64,000 bases of DNA from Oreohelix idahoensis (taxonomy: Eukaryota; Mollusca; Gastropoda; Stylommatophora; Oreohelicidae), in assembly GCA_024509875.1 (NCBI GenBank), contig JAMPIV010012266.1:124001-188000 (forward strand). Reading direction: 5' to 3'. Below the pieces are notes generated by a model. It ran no database searches, was not told where the DNA came from, and saw nothing but the letters and a program-made list of their open reading frames with translations. Shown piece by piece: positions 1-10,392 of the stretch. The position numbers were made by a program, and so were the translations under genes. Position 1 is the stretch's first letter; each line of letters starts with the position of its first letter.

Positions 1-75
1 GAAAGTTAGACATTAATTGTATTGTTTCCCTTATATATATACTCTCCCGGAAATAGTAACACTTACCAAAGAAGA
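1..75 (+). repeat. Dispersed repeat, partial copy at window edge
   Basis: The first ~60-75 bases match the reverse complement of about 41,985-42,049, sharing the run GTTAGACATTAATTGTATTG and the following CCCTTATAT...TACTC. The copy here is cut by the window edge. Nothing in it codes for protein. The other copy lies ~200 bp beyond a Pif1/Helitron helicase fragment, so it could be part of a Helitron-type or other DNA element; the family is not identified. Confidence 0.55.
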
Positions 76-445
76 ATGCGCAAATGACGGTGTGCACAAA
101 AATATTTATAGAATGTGTGATCCCGTATACACACATTGGGATCCTCGCTGCTGCTACGTAGTTCGTGTACTGTGGTGATGCACAGTGGTTTTTAAAAATA
201 CTTTTGAATAGGTAAAATTGCCGTTAGGTATTGGTGCTTTTGAATTTAATTCCCGTCGGGTTATGACGGGCTTTGACACTAGTTACTTGTATAAATATCT
301 ACAGAAACCGACACTGCAAGAATTTGTGCTTTTGGCGCAGGCTTCCTCACGTCTGCCATCTTCAATGGTGGCGCAACGGGTAGACAATATGGAGATGATG
401 ATGATGTATCACACTACGCCCCGAATGGTTGCCATGGGTCTGTGA
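76..445. other. Unassigned sequence
   Basis: No recognisable gene. A 75-codon open frame at 218-445 has low-complexity Met runs from a GATGATGAT stretch and no family resemblance. It may be the upstream part of the LINE-like 3' end that follows. Confidence 0.3.
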
Positions 446-664
446 AAACAGAATAGGACAACTACACTCTCAAGCATGTCGTACAAGGCGACTAATGTGA
501 GCTGGTGCAAGGGGTTGTCAACCTCATTTTGTAGACAGATTGCTACAGACACCACCACTCCAAGAGAGTATGTGAATGTTTAGTACATGTTTCCTTCAAG
601 AGCACCAGCTACAGTGCTAGCTCCCTGCTCCATAGGGAACGCTAACAAAAATGATGATGATGAT
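446..664 (+). mobile_element. LINE 3'-end-like fragment with ATG-repeat tail
   Basis: The block ends in GCTCCCTGCTCCATAGGGAA followed by an AATGATGATGATGA tail. A related block at about 2,370-2,585 ends in TTGCTCCATGCTCCGTAAGG and the same kind of tail, and both contain CATGCATGTCGTAC/CAAGCATGTCGTAC. Paired diverged copies ending in a short tandem tail are typical of non-LTR retrotransposon 3' ends. No reading frame survives. Confidence 0.45.
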
Positions 665-1278
665 TCTACGATACGAAATGATTAAGAGTAAAACTGCTGA
701 TAGGTGACGATGACGCCGACGATGTAAAAGACGGTTACTGATGTTAGCGATAATCGCACAGACAACAGTTAACGAGAACCGAGGGCTAGGTCAGGACATC
801 TGATGAATGGTGCCACAGAAACAAAAGCTCAACTAAACCCCAGGGACTGCTGGTAGGCGGGGTCTCCCCTAGTATGGCCGACGATGAAGACTGATGGCCG
901 ACAGTGCCCTGTCGTGAGGTGGCGCCACCAAGACTGGCGTGCAAAATGTATGATTACAGAATCTGATCTGGTGCCAGAACGCTCCAGCTCTTATTCCCGT
1001 TGTGATAATATTAGCAATATTGTGTTTTTGAGTTTCTGGGGGGGGGGGGGGGGGTCACTCCTAGACAAGGGGTACCAGTACTCACAGCAACTATCAATTG
1101 ACACATGTCTCCTGGGACACAAATAATCCATCACAACGTCATTAGCATTATTTTTGTCATAAACATCACGTGACTATCGTTGTCATTGTTATCATCAGAG
1201 TTACCAGTGTTACGATCATCACAAAACGATCCCATCTTGTCAACTCCTTGAATTACGGCTCTCATCAGTTCAATCATT
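665..1278. other. Unassigned sequence with a G homopolymer
   Basis: No gene recognised. A run of about 17 G lies at 1,038-1,054, a likely length-variable and error-prone site. The 80-codon open frame across it (884-1,126) owes its Gly run to this homopolymer and is not supported as a gene. Confidence 0.4.
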
Positions 1279-1510
1279 GGTCAAGTGGTTAGCTCGCTTT
1301 CCTCTCGCGACAAAGTTATCTGGTCCGAAACCTGGTATGGTCACGTTCCCGTCTACCCAGCTGTAAATGGGTACGTGACCCCGCTCTTGAGTTAGGGAAG
1401 AAAAAAGGTAGCGAGGCAGGGAGCTGGTCATCTCACCTCATAAAAAAAGCTGGACCTAGTATGGTGAATGAAGTCTCTAACACTTCACTCCACTACGATA
1501 GTATATGCTA
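1279..1510 (+). mobile_element. tRNA-derived SINE (copy 1)
   Basis: The head carries Pol III promoter-like boxes: an A-box-like AAGTGGTTAGCTCG near 1,283 and a B-box-like GGTCCGAAACC at 1,322-1,332. It is followed by a body with GTCTACCCAGCTGTAAATGGG and CTTGAGTTAGGGAAG, then GCTGGACCTAGTATGGTG. The same sequence occurs inverted at 31,694-31,905, and the body alone occurs inside both G1 LTRs. The head is too diverged, and has too long a tail, to be a working tRNA gene. Confidence 0.7.
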
Positions 1511-1599
1511 TAGGATTACCTTGACCTTTTAAATGGAATAACGTGCATCATAAAGAAGATGACATCTGTGACAAGGCGAGTTATCAAAATAATAATCAT

Positions 1600-1870
1600 A
1601 CCCATCATCATAACCTTTCAGCTCCCCAAGGAACATAAGCCTTCAACAAACCTATACCAAGTCTTCTAGTCACGTGACATCAGGTCTTTTCATGTCTTTC
1701 TCAACATTGTGTCTTCAATTCCAATTCCCTTCTCCGTATGTTTTCCTGTCTCCTTATATCTCTCTTGCCCTGTGGCATCCAGAACAAGGACTGCCTTGTA
1801 ATACTACCATCAAGTTTCTTCAATGTGTGTCCTATGAGTCGCCAGCGTTTTCTTGTCACCTAACAATAAT
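1600..1870 (-). mobile_element. LINE 3' end (ORF2 C-terminus), minus strand
   Basis: It aligns along its whole length with 7,560-7,800: both share CCTTCAACAAAC, CCAAGTCTTC, CAGAACAAGGACTGCCTTG and CAATGTGTGTCCTA. On the minus strand the better copy encodes a basic Arg/Gly-rich ORF2 C-terminus. This copy is more decayed. It is a 5'-truncated non-LTR retrotransposon fragment. Confidence 0.6.
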
Positions 1871-1877
1871 AGCATAG

Positions 1878-2369
<492 letters not shown>

Positions 2370-2585
2370 CCGGATGAAGGTGGCAGGGATCTCTGAACAG
2401 TCACGGAGAGAATATAACTACAGCACCTTCATGCATGTCGTACTTACAAGGTCACCAAAATGAGGTTGTGCGTGGGGCTAGCCACGGAGGCCACTGATGC
2501 AGGAGGTGCAGAATTCCTGCGGGATCATCTACAGTGGTTGCTCCATGCTCCGTAAGGAGGTCAAAGGAAAATGATGATGAAAAAA
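2370..2585 (+). mobile_element. LINE 3'-end-like fragment, second copy
   Basis: It is related to the block at 446-664: shared CATGCATGTCGTAC, shared TTGCTCC-TGCTCC-TA-GGAG ending, and an AAAATGATGATGA tail. No open frame. Assignment rests on the paired 3' structure only. Confidence 0.4.
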
Positions 2586-3110
2586 CTGGATAAGATTAGG
2601 GATGATGGTAGTAAGTTTATTTAGAAAAGTCGCTGTCATCCCCGTATCTGGACAAGATTATATATGTTGGTAGTAAGTTTATTTATAAAGTCGTTTCAAT
2701 CCACATATAACAGACATAATTACAAATGTTGGAATTACGCTTATTTAGAAAGTCGTTTCAGTCCACGTATAATAGACAAGATTATATCTGCTGGATGTAC
2801 GCTTAATTAGAAAGTAGTTTCAATCCACATATAACAGACACGATTACAAAAGTTGGAATTCACGTTTATATGTCGAGAGTCGTTTCAGTCCACGTGTACC
2901 AGACATACAACAGACACAGTTATATATGTTGGAATTACTCGAAGTAAAACACACACGACTCTAAATTTGTTGGAACTAGCTTATTTTCAGAGTGTTTTTA
3001 ATCGAAGTATAACACATACGTCAAGATATGATAGAAGTAGCTTACTTACAAATTGTTATAATCCAAATTTAATAGACAAGATTAGATATATTGGAAGTAG
3101 TTCGTAAATC
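2586..3110. repeat. Degenerate ~60-bp tandem repeat
   Basis: About eight diverged units, each containing a version of TTTATTTAGAAAGTCGTTTCA then TCCACATATAACAGACA, then GATTA-A-ATGTTGGAA. Units differ by substitutions and small indels. The short ORF at 2,853-3,107 is a by-product of the repeat. Confidence 0.75.
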
Positions 3111-3422
3111 GTAATATTTAGTGTCAAAGAATTAGAGGCGGCGTCATACCTCTTAGTCACTTCGACCCCATTTCTATTTCATGATAATGATGAAGTCAAC
3201 AATAATAATTATCATCATAACGTTTTGTACTTGTATTTCATCTATGATTAAATAATGTCCATTAACAAACAAACAAACAAAATAGTGCGAAATATACTGT
3301 GTAATTAAGAGATCAAACATAAATCGTGACCTTATTTCCTTTTCTCAAGAAAATAAGGCAAGTAACTCCTGCAACTTTTATGTGAAGTTGGAATTAATGA
3401 CATCATTTGTTAGAAAACATCT
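3111..3422. other. Unassigned AT-rich sequence
   Basis: Nothing recognised beyond a short (AAAC)n run near 3,268-3,281. Confidence 0.4.
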
Positions 3423-4068
3423 GGCCAAGCTAGCCATAGATGATAAGAGCAAGTAAACATAAATAACTGTTTATAAGATTTTCTGAAGGCAAGAAACTGA
3501 GCCTTTCATTTATATCTCGATGTTTCAAAGTAAAACAGGTAAAATATTTTGGCCAAGCTAGCCATAGATGATAAGAGCAAGTAAACATAAATAACTGTTT
3601 ATAAGATTTTCTGAAGGCAAGAAACTGAGCCTTTCATTTATATCTCGATGTTTCAAAGTAAAACAGGTAAAATAGTTTGGCCAAGCTAGCCATAGATGAT
3701 AAGAGCAAGTAAACATAAATAACTGTTTATAAGATTTTCTGAAGGCAAGAAACTGAGCCTTTCATTTATATCTCGATGTTTCAAAGTAAAACAGGTAAAA
3801 TATTTTGGCCAAGCTAGCCATAGATGATAAGAGCAAGTAAACATAAATAACTGTTTATAAGATTTTCTGAAGGCAAGAAACTGAGCCTTTCATTTATATC
3901 TCGATGTTTCAAAGTAAAACAGGTAAAATATTTTGGCCAAGCTAGCCATAGATGATAAGAGCAAGTAAACATAAATAACTTTATAAGATTTTCTGAAGGC
4001 AAGAAATTCAGCCTTTCATTTATATCTCGATGTTTCAAAGTAAAACAGGTAAAATATTTTGGCCAAGC
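3423..4068. repeat. 128-bp tandem satellite, five units
   Basis: The motif GGCCAAGCTAGCCATAGATG recurs at 3,423, 3,551, 3,679, 3,807 and 3,935 (exact spacing 128 bp), with the boundary motif GGCCAAGC again at 4,061 (126 bp, after a 2-bp loss). Units are nearly identical, which implies recent expansion or homogenisation. The minus-strand ORF across it is an artefact of repetition. Confidence 0.95.
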
Positions 4069-4076
4069 ATTACTTG

Positions 4077-4292
4077 GCTGTCCTATTTCTGGAATCCCCG
4101 GCGTAAGACGTGGAGAAGATAACTGGAGACAGAACTGAAAATGATGAGGAATGACGTTCGGCTGATGCACGTGACAGGATGACGTGTAATGACGTTGAGC
4201 TGATGCACGTGACAGGAGGAGTTGATTGTGTTTGTTGAAGGCCTATGTTCCATGGGGATTTCAAGGGTATTGATTGATTTGTTGATTGATAA
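4077..4292 (+). mobile_element. LINE 3' end, plus strand, with TGAT tail
   Basis: Read on the plus strand it contains decayed stretches matching the family seen at 7,560-7,790 on the minus strand: an RRxLETExKMMR-like stretch, then VFVEGLCS. It ends in a TTGATTGATTTGTTGATTGAT tail, the mirror of the ATCAATCAATCAAT that borders the minus-strand copies. Several frameshifts and stops. Confidence 0.55.
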
Positions 4293-4321
4293 AAAAAGAC
4301 ATTACATCTTGCTGAAAACAA

Positions 4322-4745
4322 TAACGGAAGTGAAAGTTAAAGGCAAGCGTGTAAAAGGAAGACCGCGCTGTCAGTGGGAAGATAACATCAAGTGATGGAC
4401 AGGAAAGAGTGTATCAGAGTGTACCATCAAGACATGAGATGGACAGGAAAGAGTCTATCAGAGTGTACCATCAAGACAAGAGATGGACAGGAAAGAGTCT
4501 ATCAGAGTGTACCATCAAGACAAGAGATGGACAGGAAAGAGTCTATCAGAGTGTACCATCAAGACAAGAGATGGACAGGAAAGAGTCTATCAGAGTGTAC
4601 CATCAAGACAAGAGATGGACAGGAAAGAGTCTATCAGAGTGTACCATCAAGACAAGAGACAGAAGACGTTGGAGATCCACTAAAACGACTTTTGATGTGG
4701 AGATGGCAACTGCCGACGTAAAAACAGAGGCGGATATAATATGAA
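4322..4745 (+). pseudogene. LINE ORF2 C-terminus carrying a 44-bp minisatellite
   Basis: The plus strand encodes a KGKRVKGRPRCQWEDNIK segment followed by a WTGKSLSECTIKTRD segment and an ending of the type DRRRWRST..MATAD. This is the usual Arg/Gly-rich plus 'W(T/R)...RDR..WR' C-terminus of many LINE ORF2 proteins. A TGA sits just after the DNIK stretch, and the WTGKSL..TRD segment is repeated in tandem. The fragment lacks all catalytic domains. It is a dead fragment in which one small segment was amplified. Confidence 0.6.
4395..4658 (+). repeat. 44-bp minisatellite, six units
   Basis: ATGGACAGGAAAGAGT recurs at 4,395, 4,439, 4,483, 4,527, 4,571 and 4,615, exactly 44 bp apart. Because 44 is not a multiple of three, each unit shifts the frame, and all three plus-strand frames stay open with the same peptide pattern out of phase. 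The unit derives from the LINE C-terminal region around it. Confidence 0.95.
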
Positions 4746-6560
4746 GCTAATAAATTTTGAGCTTCAGTGCTCCCAAATCCAGTTTTTTTTCTATAATACG
4801 TTTCTTTCCCATCCCCCAACACTTTTTTTTTAATAAAAGGGGCCTCTCTAAGAGTTCAACCAGGGCCCCCAAAACGCATACCCGCCACTGCCTAAAAATG
4901 TGATACTCTGAACTAGGGCAGATCCGTTTTGTCTTAGACTGTCAGACACAACGGACTATCAGTCGATAGAGCTTGGTAATAAATATCAGTCAGCGGCGAA
5001 AATAAGTTAGTTTGTGTGTTACTGCATGCAAATGGCGGCCGGGGAAAGTCGTGCCGCAGACACATTCTTATTCCGATAGTGACACGTGATCTATGTCTGT
5101 CTGGCGCTGCCGTTTGCCAAACTTCTCCAATCAAAAAGTTCCCGTCCAACAGAATCTCCGCGGTACACTGTGCCGGTCGTTAATGCAACGAAATAAAACA
5201 AAATTCAACAGTATAAATGGGCAACCGACAGGAAAACGGTGAAAGAATATTGAGGACATATGAATTAAATATAAATATATTTACATAAAAAAAAGCGAAA
5301 CGACAATATCATTTCGACAAATTATATAGGGGGGAAAAAGAAAATAAATAATTGTATGTTGCGGATCAGCAACAGTCGTGGTTCTCAACCGGTGGTACGT
5401 GCACCCCCCATGGGAGTACATCGAAAGACACCATGGGGTACCTCTTTCGTTGCATCGAAAACGGCGGATTTTCATGTGCTTACAAACAATTACTACCACC
5501 TCACTCAGCAGTCCATCTTGTTTTTTAAGAACACTTTCCTGTCAATACAGACTTTGACAATACGTCTAATGTCTCTACTGATGTTCCCTTTGATGCCCCT
5601 GCTACGACTGACAAGGCCTGATTCTGGACTGAAGCTAGTTTCTTTTTACTACTGGGACAGTTGATTCATAAACCATACTGGCATAGTCCAGTTTATCTGT
5701 GATAAATTATTCAGAAAAAGGTTATCCCTGACGTGTTGCTGGCTCTCCATCCGCTACCTTTTATATATTTATTAGTACTCTACTGCTTTCTACTTGTGAA
5801 AGTAACGATTTTGCTGTACATAACTTACAGTTCTGAATTCCACTGTGTCTGTTCTACAGACATCACCGACGTATTTTCCACACTTTCGCCAAGTCTTTTA
5901 AGTGCCATAGTAATATTATTAGTTCTGCGAATTATTATTGTTATTATTGTTAATATTATTGGTTTAATATCCCGTAAAAGTCGAACCGTCAAAAGTATGG
6001 TAATTTACGTCTCCAGAGTATTCTAAGATTTCTGACTAGTGATCGATGTATATCCCCGGATGTGAACTAGTCCCCGTGAGCCGGATTCCGGTTCCTTCTC
6101 CCAATATTCCACCATCTATTTCTACTGTGACACGCCTGCTAACATGGCAGCCAGAGTAGCTTTCCAGGGGACTTGGCGGGAAATTCTGCAGATGACAATG
6201 GGGTTTCAAACAACAATGGCGGTACGTCACGGACATCGGCTGACATGAAAACTTCTGATGAATTAATTGTCTGGTTCTATTCACAAAACAGATACTAATG
6301 TTGATGAGGGGTACGGAGACACCAGACAGTAATGTTGATGAGGGGTGACAACAGATAAACAAAATGGGGAAGGAGAAAGAGATAGTTTCGGTTCGATCAT
6401 GAACGAAACTAAGCATTGGCGTAACTTTGCTGCATGGGGCAAGGAATGTATGATGCCGCCCCTGGGCTGTACTCGCTGCTTTTTGCTATTACCAAATAAA
6501 TAAAAGTTTCAGAAAAAACTCAATTTTTTTGTTCTTGTTGGTAACTCCATTCCTTCATTA
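4746..6560. other. Unassigned sequence with possible hAT-MITE ends
   Basis: No gene supported. CCCGCCACTGCC near 4,884 and GTGGTTCTCAACCGGTGGTAC near 5,377 resemble termini of non-autonomous hAT elements, but I could not pair them with a second end and an 8-bp duplication. Open frames at 5,733-6,026 (hydrophobic) and 6,036-6,416 (minus) show no family motif. A partial direct repeat, TAATGTTGATGAGGGGT, lies at 6,296-6,348. Confidence 0.35.
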
Positions 6561-7559
6561 ACCTTCAGTTCCATGTGCGCCAAAGGCTTTCAACATTTCA
6601 CACCAGGTATTCGATATTTTCAGGGTTTTCTCCGACCAATTTTGGCCGTTAAATAAAGTAAATAATAAAGAAAATATGAGACCTGTGATTAGATAATAAA
6701 TATAGGTCATTAACAGGCACTCGCTGGACAGAAAGAAGGACACCAAACAATAGAAAAGAAATATAAGTGTGTTGCGGTTGTCTCCCATGGTATGCAGCAG
6801 TGGTCCATGAATGTGGCAGAGAGTTAACGTAAAGGATGAGTAGAAACCTTCGTTCAAGAATTACTCTTGCCAGTGAGCTAAGTAGGAGGACTGGGCTCCT
6901 ATTTAAGGGAGTCCCGACAGTTTTTTTTAGGATGGTAACTACAAAGTCTTCTCGGTTTTGTAAAGTTTATATCCCCACTGCTCTTCTGCGAGATAGATAT
7001 TTGTCTCTATGTGACAATATATTCTTGTTCAACGAGCCCCCAACTGAAGATAATTCAGCAAAATATTGATATTTTGAGCTCTGTATAAGAATTTAAAATG
7101 AGTCATACGGGTGCAAACATTAACTTTCAATCAACCAAGTTATCAACTCCAACTAAGGATTTATATTTTCACACACACATATACACATATGGGTGTGTGT
7201 GTGTGTGTGTGTACATACAAGTATATCTATTCATGAAATACATTAGAAACAAGGTTAAAATTAAAATAGTTGACTTTACAAACAAAAAACAAACAAAACC
7301 AGTTCGGTGGGATGGTACCTTATTGTAGAAATTGTAATTTCATGATAAGGTGATATGAATTTTGGGTGGAGAGTAAAAGTCCATGCACTGGGCTAGGTAA
7401 GCTCATTTGTAAAACTGGCTCCAACACACCTGCTATTTTCTCATAGGCTTTCTATATTTGTTCCTTGTTATGTAACGGGGGTTAACGAAAGGCTTTCCCG
7501 AAACATCACGTGTTTCTAGTTTATTGTCTATTTGCTAAACCTACTTCAATCAATCAATC
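6561..7559. other. Unassigned sequence with short TG microsatellite
   Basis: No gene or transposon identified. A (TG)n run of about 24 bp lies at 7,191-7,213, preceded by CA repeats. Short ORFs here (6,558-6,857 minus, 6,836-7,069, 7,098-7,328) have no recognisable features. Confidence 0.4.
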
Positions 7560-7800
7560 AATACCATTTAGCTCACCGAAGAGCATAGGCCTTCAACAAA
7601 CACATGCCAAGTCTTCCTGTCCCGTGTAATCCGCTCAAGTTCTTTCCATGTTTTCCTCATCATTTTCACCTCTGTTTCCAGTTCTCTTCTCCGTGTGTTT
7701 TTTGGTCTACCTCTGCCTCTCTTTCCCTGTGGATTCCAGAACAAGGACTGCCTTGTAATGCTATCAGCAGGTTTCCTCAATGTGTGTCCTATCCACTACT
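7560..7800 (-). pseudogene. LINE ORF2 C-terminal fragment, minus strand
   Basis: The minus strand (ORF 7,568-7,780, 70 codons) reads MRKPADSITRQSLFW, then GKRGRGRPKNTRRRELETE, then WKELERITRDRKTWHVFVEG. This is the basic extreme C-terminus common in RTE-like non-LTR retrotransposons, just before the 3' end, and the plus-strand flank has the ATCAATCAATCAAT tail complement at 7,548-7,562. No endonuclease or RT remains. Diverged copies lie at 1,600-1,870, 4,077-4,292, ~33,505-33,595 and perhaps ~42,340-42,480. Confidence 0.75.
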
Positions 7801-8003
7801 TCAATACCAGTTTGTTATTTTTTTTTTACCTTTTTTTTCTACGTTTGCCATCTTTTGTTTTCTGCTTTGACTATGCCTGATGAAGGATTATACGTCCTAT
7901 GTTTCTTGTGTATTGCCTTTTTGTAAAACTTACATCAGTATATTTTTAACTATTTAACCCTTCAGGCGAATAAATTCTGGCGTTTTCTAGCTCAGATTTC
8001 TTC

Positions 8004-9243
8004 TAGTACACCTAGTAGATAACGACCTGCTAATCGACAGTCAGTCGGGGTTTAGACCAAAGCATTCATGCCACACAGCCTTAACAAAGATGATAGACAA
8101 TTGGCACCTAAACATCAATAACGATAATATATGTGGAGCAATATTTGTAGACTTCAAAAAAGCATTTGATATGATAGATCACTTTATTTTAATCAGAAAA
8201 TTAGAAACAATGAAAGTAAATATTAAGCTGGTAAAGTTAATTAAATCGTTCCTGTCAGACAGACAACAAATAGTCTCTTACAATAATTCCTTGTCGAACC
8301 CAACCGTTGTCCATACAGGTGTTCCTCAGGGCTCTATTCTCGGCCCTCTTCTATTTACCGTATACATTAATGATCTTCCTCTATATTTCAAACACTCATC
8401 ATGTGACCTTTTTGCCGATGACTGTACTGTCTATACTAGTGATAAATGTTGCACCACACTAGAACAATCTTTACAAAACGATACACATAATCTTATTACG
8501 TGGAGCAACGAGAATCGCATGCAAATAAATATTAGTAAAACAAAATGTATGTTAATATCAACCAGACAAAAACTACAAAACTTGCAGAAAACAACACTTC
8601 AGCTCTTCATTGGAACATCACTAATTGAAAACGTAAATGAACACAGAACTCTAGGTATCACTGTTGACCAACACCTAAGCTGGAACTCACATGTACATGC
8701 ACTCACAAAGCAAACAGCACAAAAAGTTTACCAATTAGCCAAAATTAAACATTTCCTGGATGAAGAGGCAAGGAAAATGTTCTACATATCTCATATACAA
8801 ACGCATCTAGACTATTGTTCCACAATCTGGGATGGTTGTTCTGTCTCCAACACAAGAAGGCTCCACTCGCTTCAAAAACGCGCAATGCGCCTTTTGCTGA
8901 TAAACACCAATCACATTGTATAGATTTATATAATTATCTTCAAATATTACCCCTCAGGAAGCGCTTCCTCTTTAACAAAGGGAAATTTATTCACAAAATC
9001 CTGTCACAGAATGCTCCAAAGTATCTTTGGCCGCTTTTAAAATACAATGACAGACGTAGTCAGCGCTTAAATAAATTACAGGTACCCAAGCCCAGGCTTG
9101 ACCTATTTAAAACTAGTTTGGCTTACTCAGCTGCTCATCTTTGGAACAATCTTCCCAATGACCTGAAAAACACGCACAGTCCTTACTCATACAATCGTAT
9201 ACTATTCAAATACTTTATGTGTGCTGATTATATGCCACCCTAA
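8004..9243 (+). pseudogene. CR1/Jockey-like LINE reverse transcriptase, truncated
   Basis: The open frame can be read from about 8,004 (before the first ATG at 8,090), giving an SQSGFRPKHSCHTAL motif, then FVDFKKAFDMIDH (RT motif A with its Asp), TGVPQGSILGPLLFTVYIND (motif B), LFADDCTVY (FADD catalytic pair), ISKTKCM, and LGITVDQHLSW. A frameshift near 8,900 moves the frame; the C-terminus continues to 9,243 with RKRFLFNKG and FKTSLAYSAAHLWNNLP, typical of the tail after the RT in CR1/L2-type elements. The endonuclease and the first RT motifs are missing: a usual 5'-truncated copy. The RT core looks otherwise well kept. Exact clade is not certain. Confidence 0.85.
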
Positions 9244-10106
9244 CTGATTGTGTTGTACTTTTATCTAATATACTGTATGGAGGCTCTGATGATCTAGTTT
9301 TCATTACAATATACTTATTCTTAATATTATATTCTTAATAACTTATATTCTTAATTTTATGATCAGGTACTGTTAATGTGTGCTGTTATACTTCCTTGTA
9401 ATGTTGCACTGTCCTTAAATTAATACTTTCAGTACGCTGGAGAATGTTGAGTAACAGTAATAAAAGATGAGCAAGAGGATGGAAGAATGCAAGAGGGGAC
9501 TGTGTCCGATTTTCAACCCTTGGCAAATTAATTGCTTTCGTATATGTCTATCTAACTATCTACCTAGTCTGATTCTGGTCTTGAGTTTGGGACGCAAAGG
9601 AAATGGAAAGGAAAATGGAAAGTAACTGTCTACCCACCTCATCTTGATGAACCTAAAAAAAAAAAAAGAAAAAAAAAAAAGTCCCTGAGTCATTCAGTTG
9701 AACACCGTATGAACATTTTACAAGTTCTCATAACATACCTCTGAATATGTCTCAAATCACTAATTTACAGTACGAAGAATTCGATTCTTTTTTTTTTTTT
9801 TTTTTTTAAATTTATTTATTTTTTATTTATTTATTTATTTTTCAAATTCATTATTACTATTAATTTTTTTTTTTTTTTTTAATTATTTTATTTTATTTTA
9901 AAAACACTTTAATTATGATGATTATTGCAAATGTAATATTACTTTTATAATGATAAATGCCTTAATAATGCTTAAAGTAAATGTGAGGATGAAAGGATAT
10001 TAGTATACATGATGAGAGAGAGAGGAAGGGCAGAATGTCAGACGGGCCTGCGTGCCCAATTCTTAACCCTTTGAAAATAAAGTTCGTTCGTTCGTTCGTT
10101 CGTTCT
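9244..10106 (+). mobile_element. LINE 3' UTR with GTTC tandem tail
   Basis: Non-coding sequence after the LINE stop. The stretch ATGAGCAAGAGGATGGAAGAATGCAAGAGGGG (from ~9,467) reappears in diverged form at ~10,010-10,060, and the second version ends in AAATAAAGTTCGTTCGTTCG, a (GTTC)n tail of the kind that closes CR1/L2-like elements. The interval 9,655-9,905 is A/T homopolymer-rich. The doubled 3' end suggests two stacked copies or an insertion into the 3' UTR. Confidence 0.55.
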
Positions 10107-10392
10107 GATCTGTCCTTTGCCATATAAATTATGAATCATTCATGGGTCCTATCTTATATAGTTGTATGTAGTGTCGTGAAAAATAGCTGCGGCATATAAG
10201 GCACTTTTTTGTTGCTAATTTGGCTGTGTGTCCTTTCACGACTCAATCACTTGTATTTCTTTTCTGTTGTCTGGAGTTTCCTCCTTTTTGTCTCTCAAAT
10301 GCCTGTTATTTACCTATATTTGTTTATTTAATTGTTTACTCATTTACGGCTCAGGTTTTATTCATTATTTAATAGAAAACACGCTTGGTGAC

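Noticed and set aside
1279..1350. A working tRNA gene
   Set aside because: A- and B-box-like sequences are present, but no acceptor stem pairs, and the same body follows the head in other copies, as expected for a SINE.
3423..4068. Regular repeats as a possible CRISPR array
   Set aside because: Direct satellite units with no unique spacers, in an animal genome.
4746..4892. hAT MITE ending CCCGCCACTGCC
   Set aside because: No matching opposite end or 8-bp duplication could be found.
5733..6026. Hydrophobic 97-codon ORF as a membrane protein gene
   Set aside because: AT-rich composition alone gives Ile/Val/Leu runs; no start context, splice signals or related copy.
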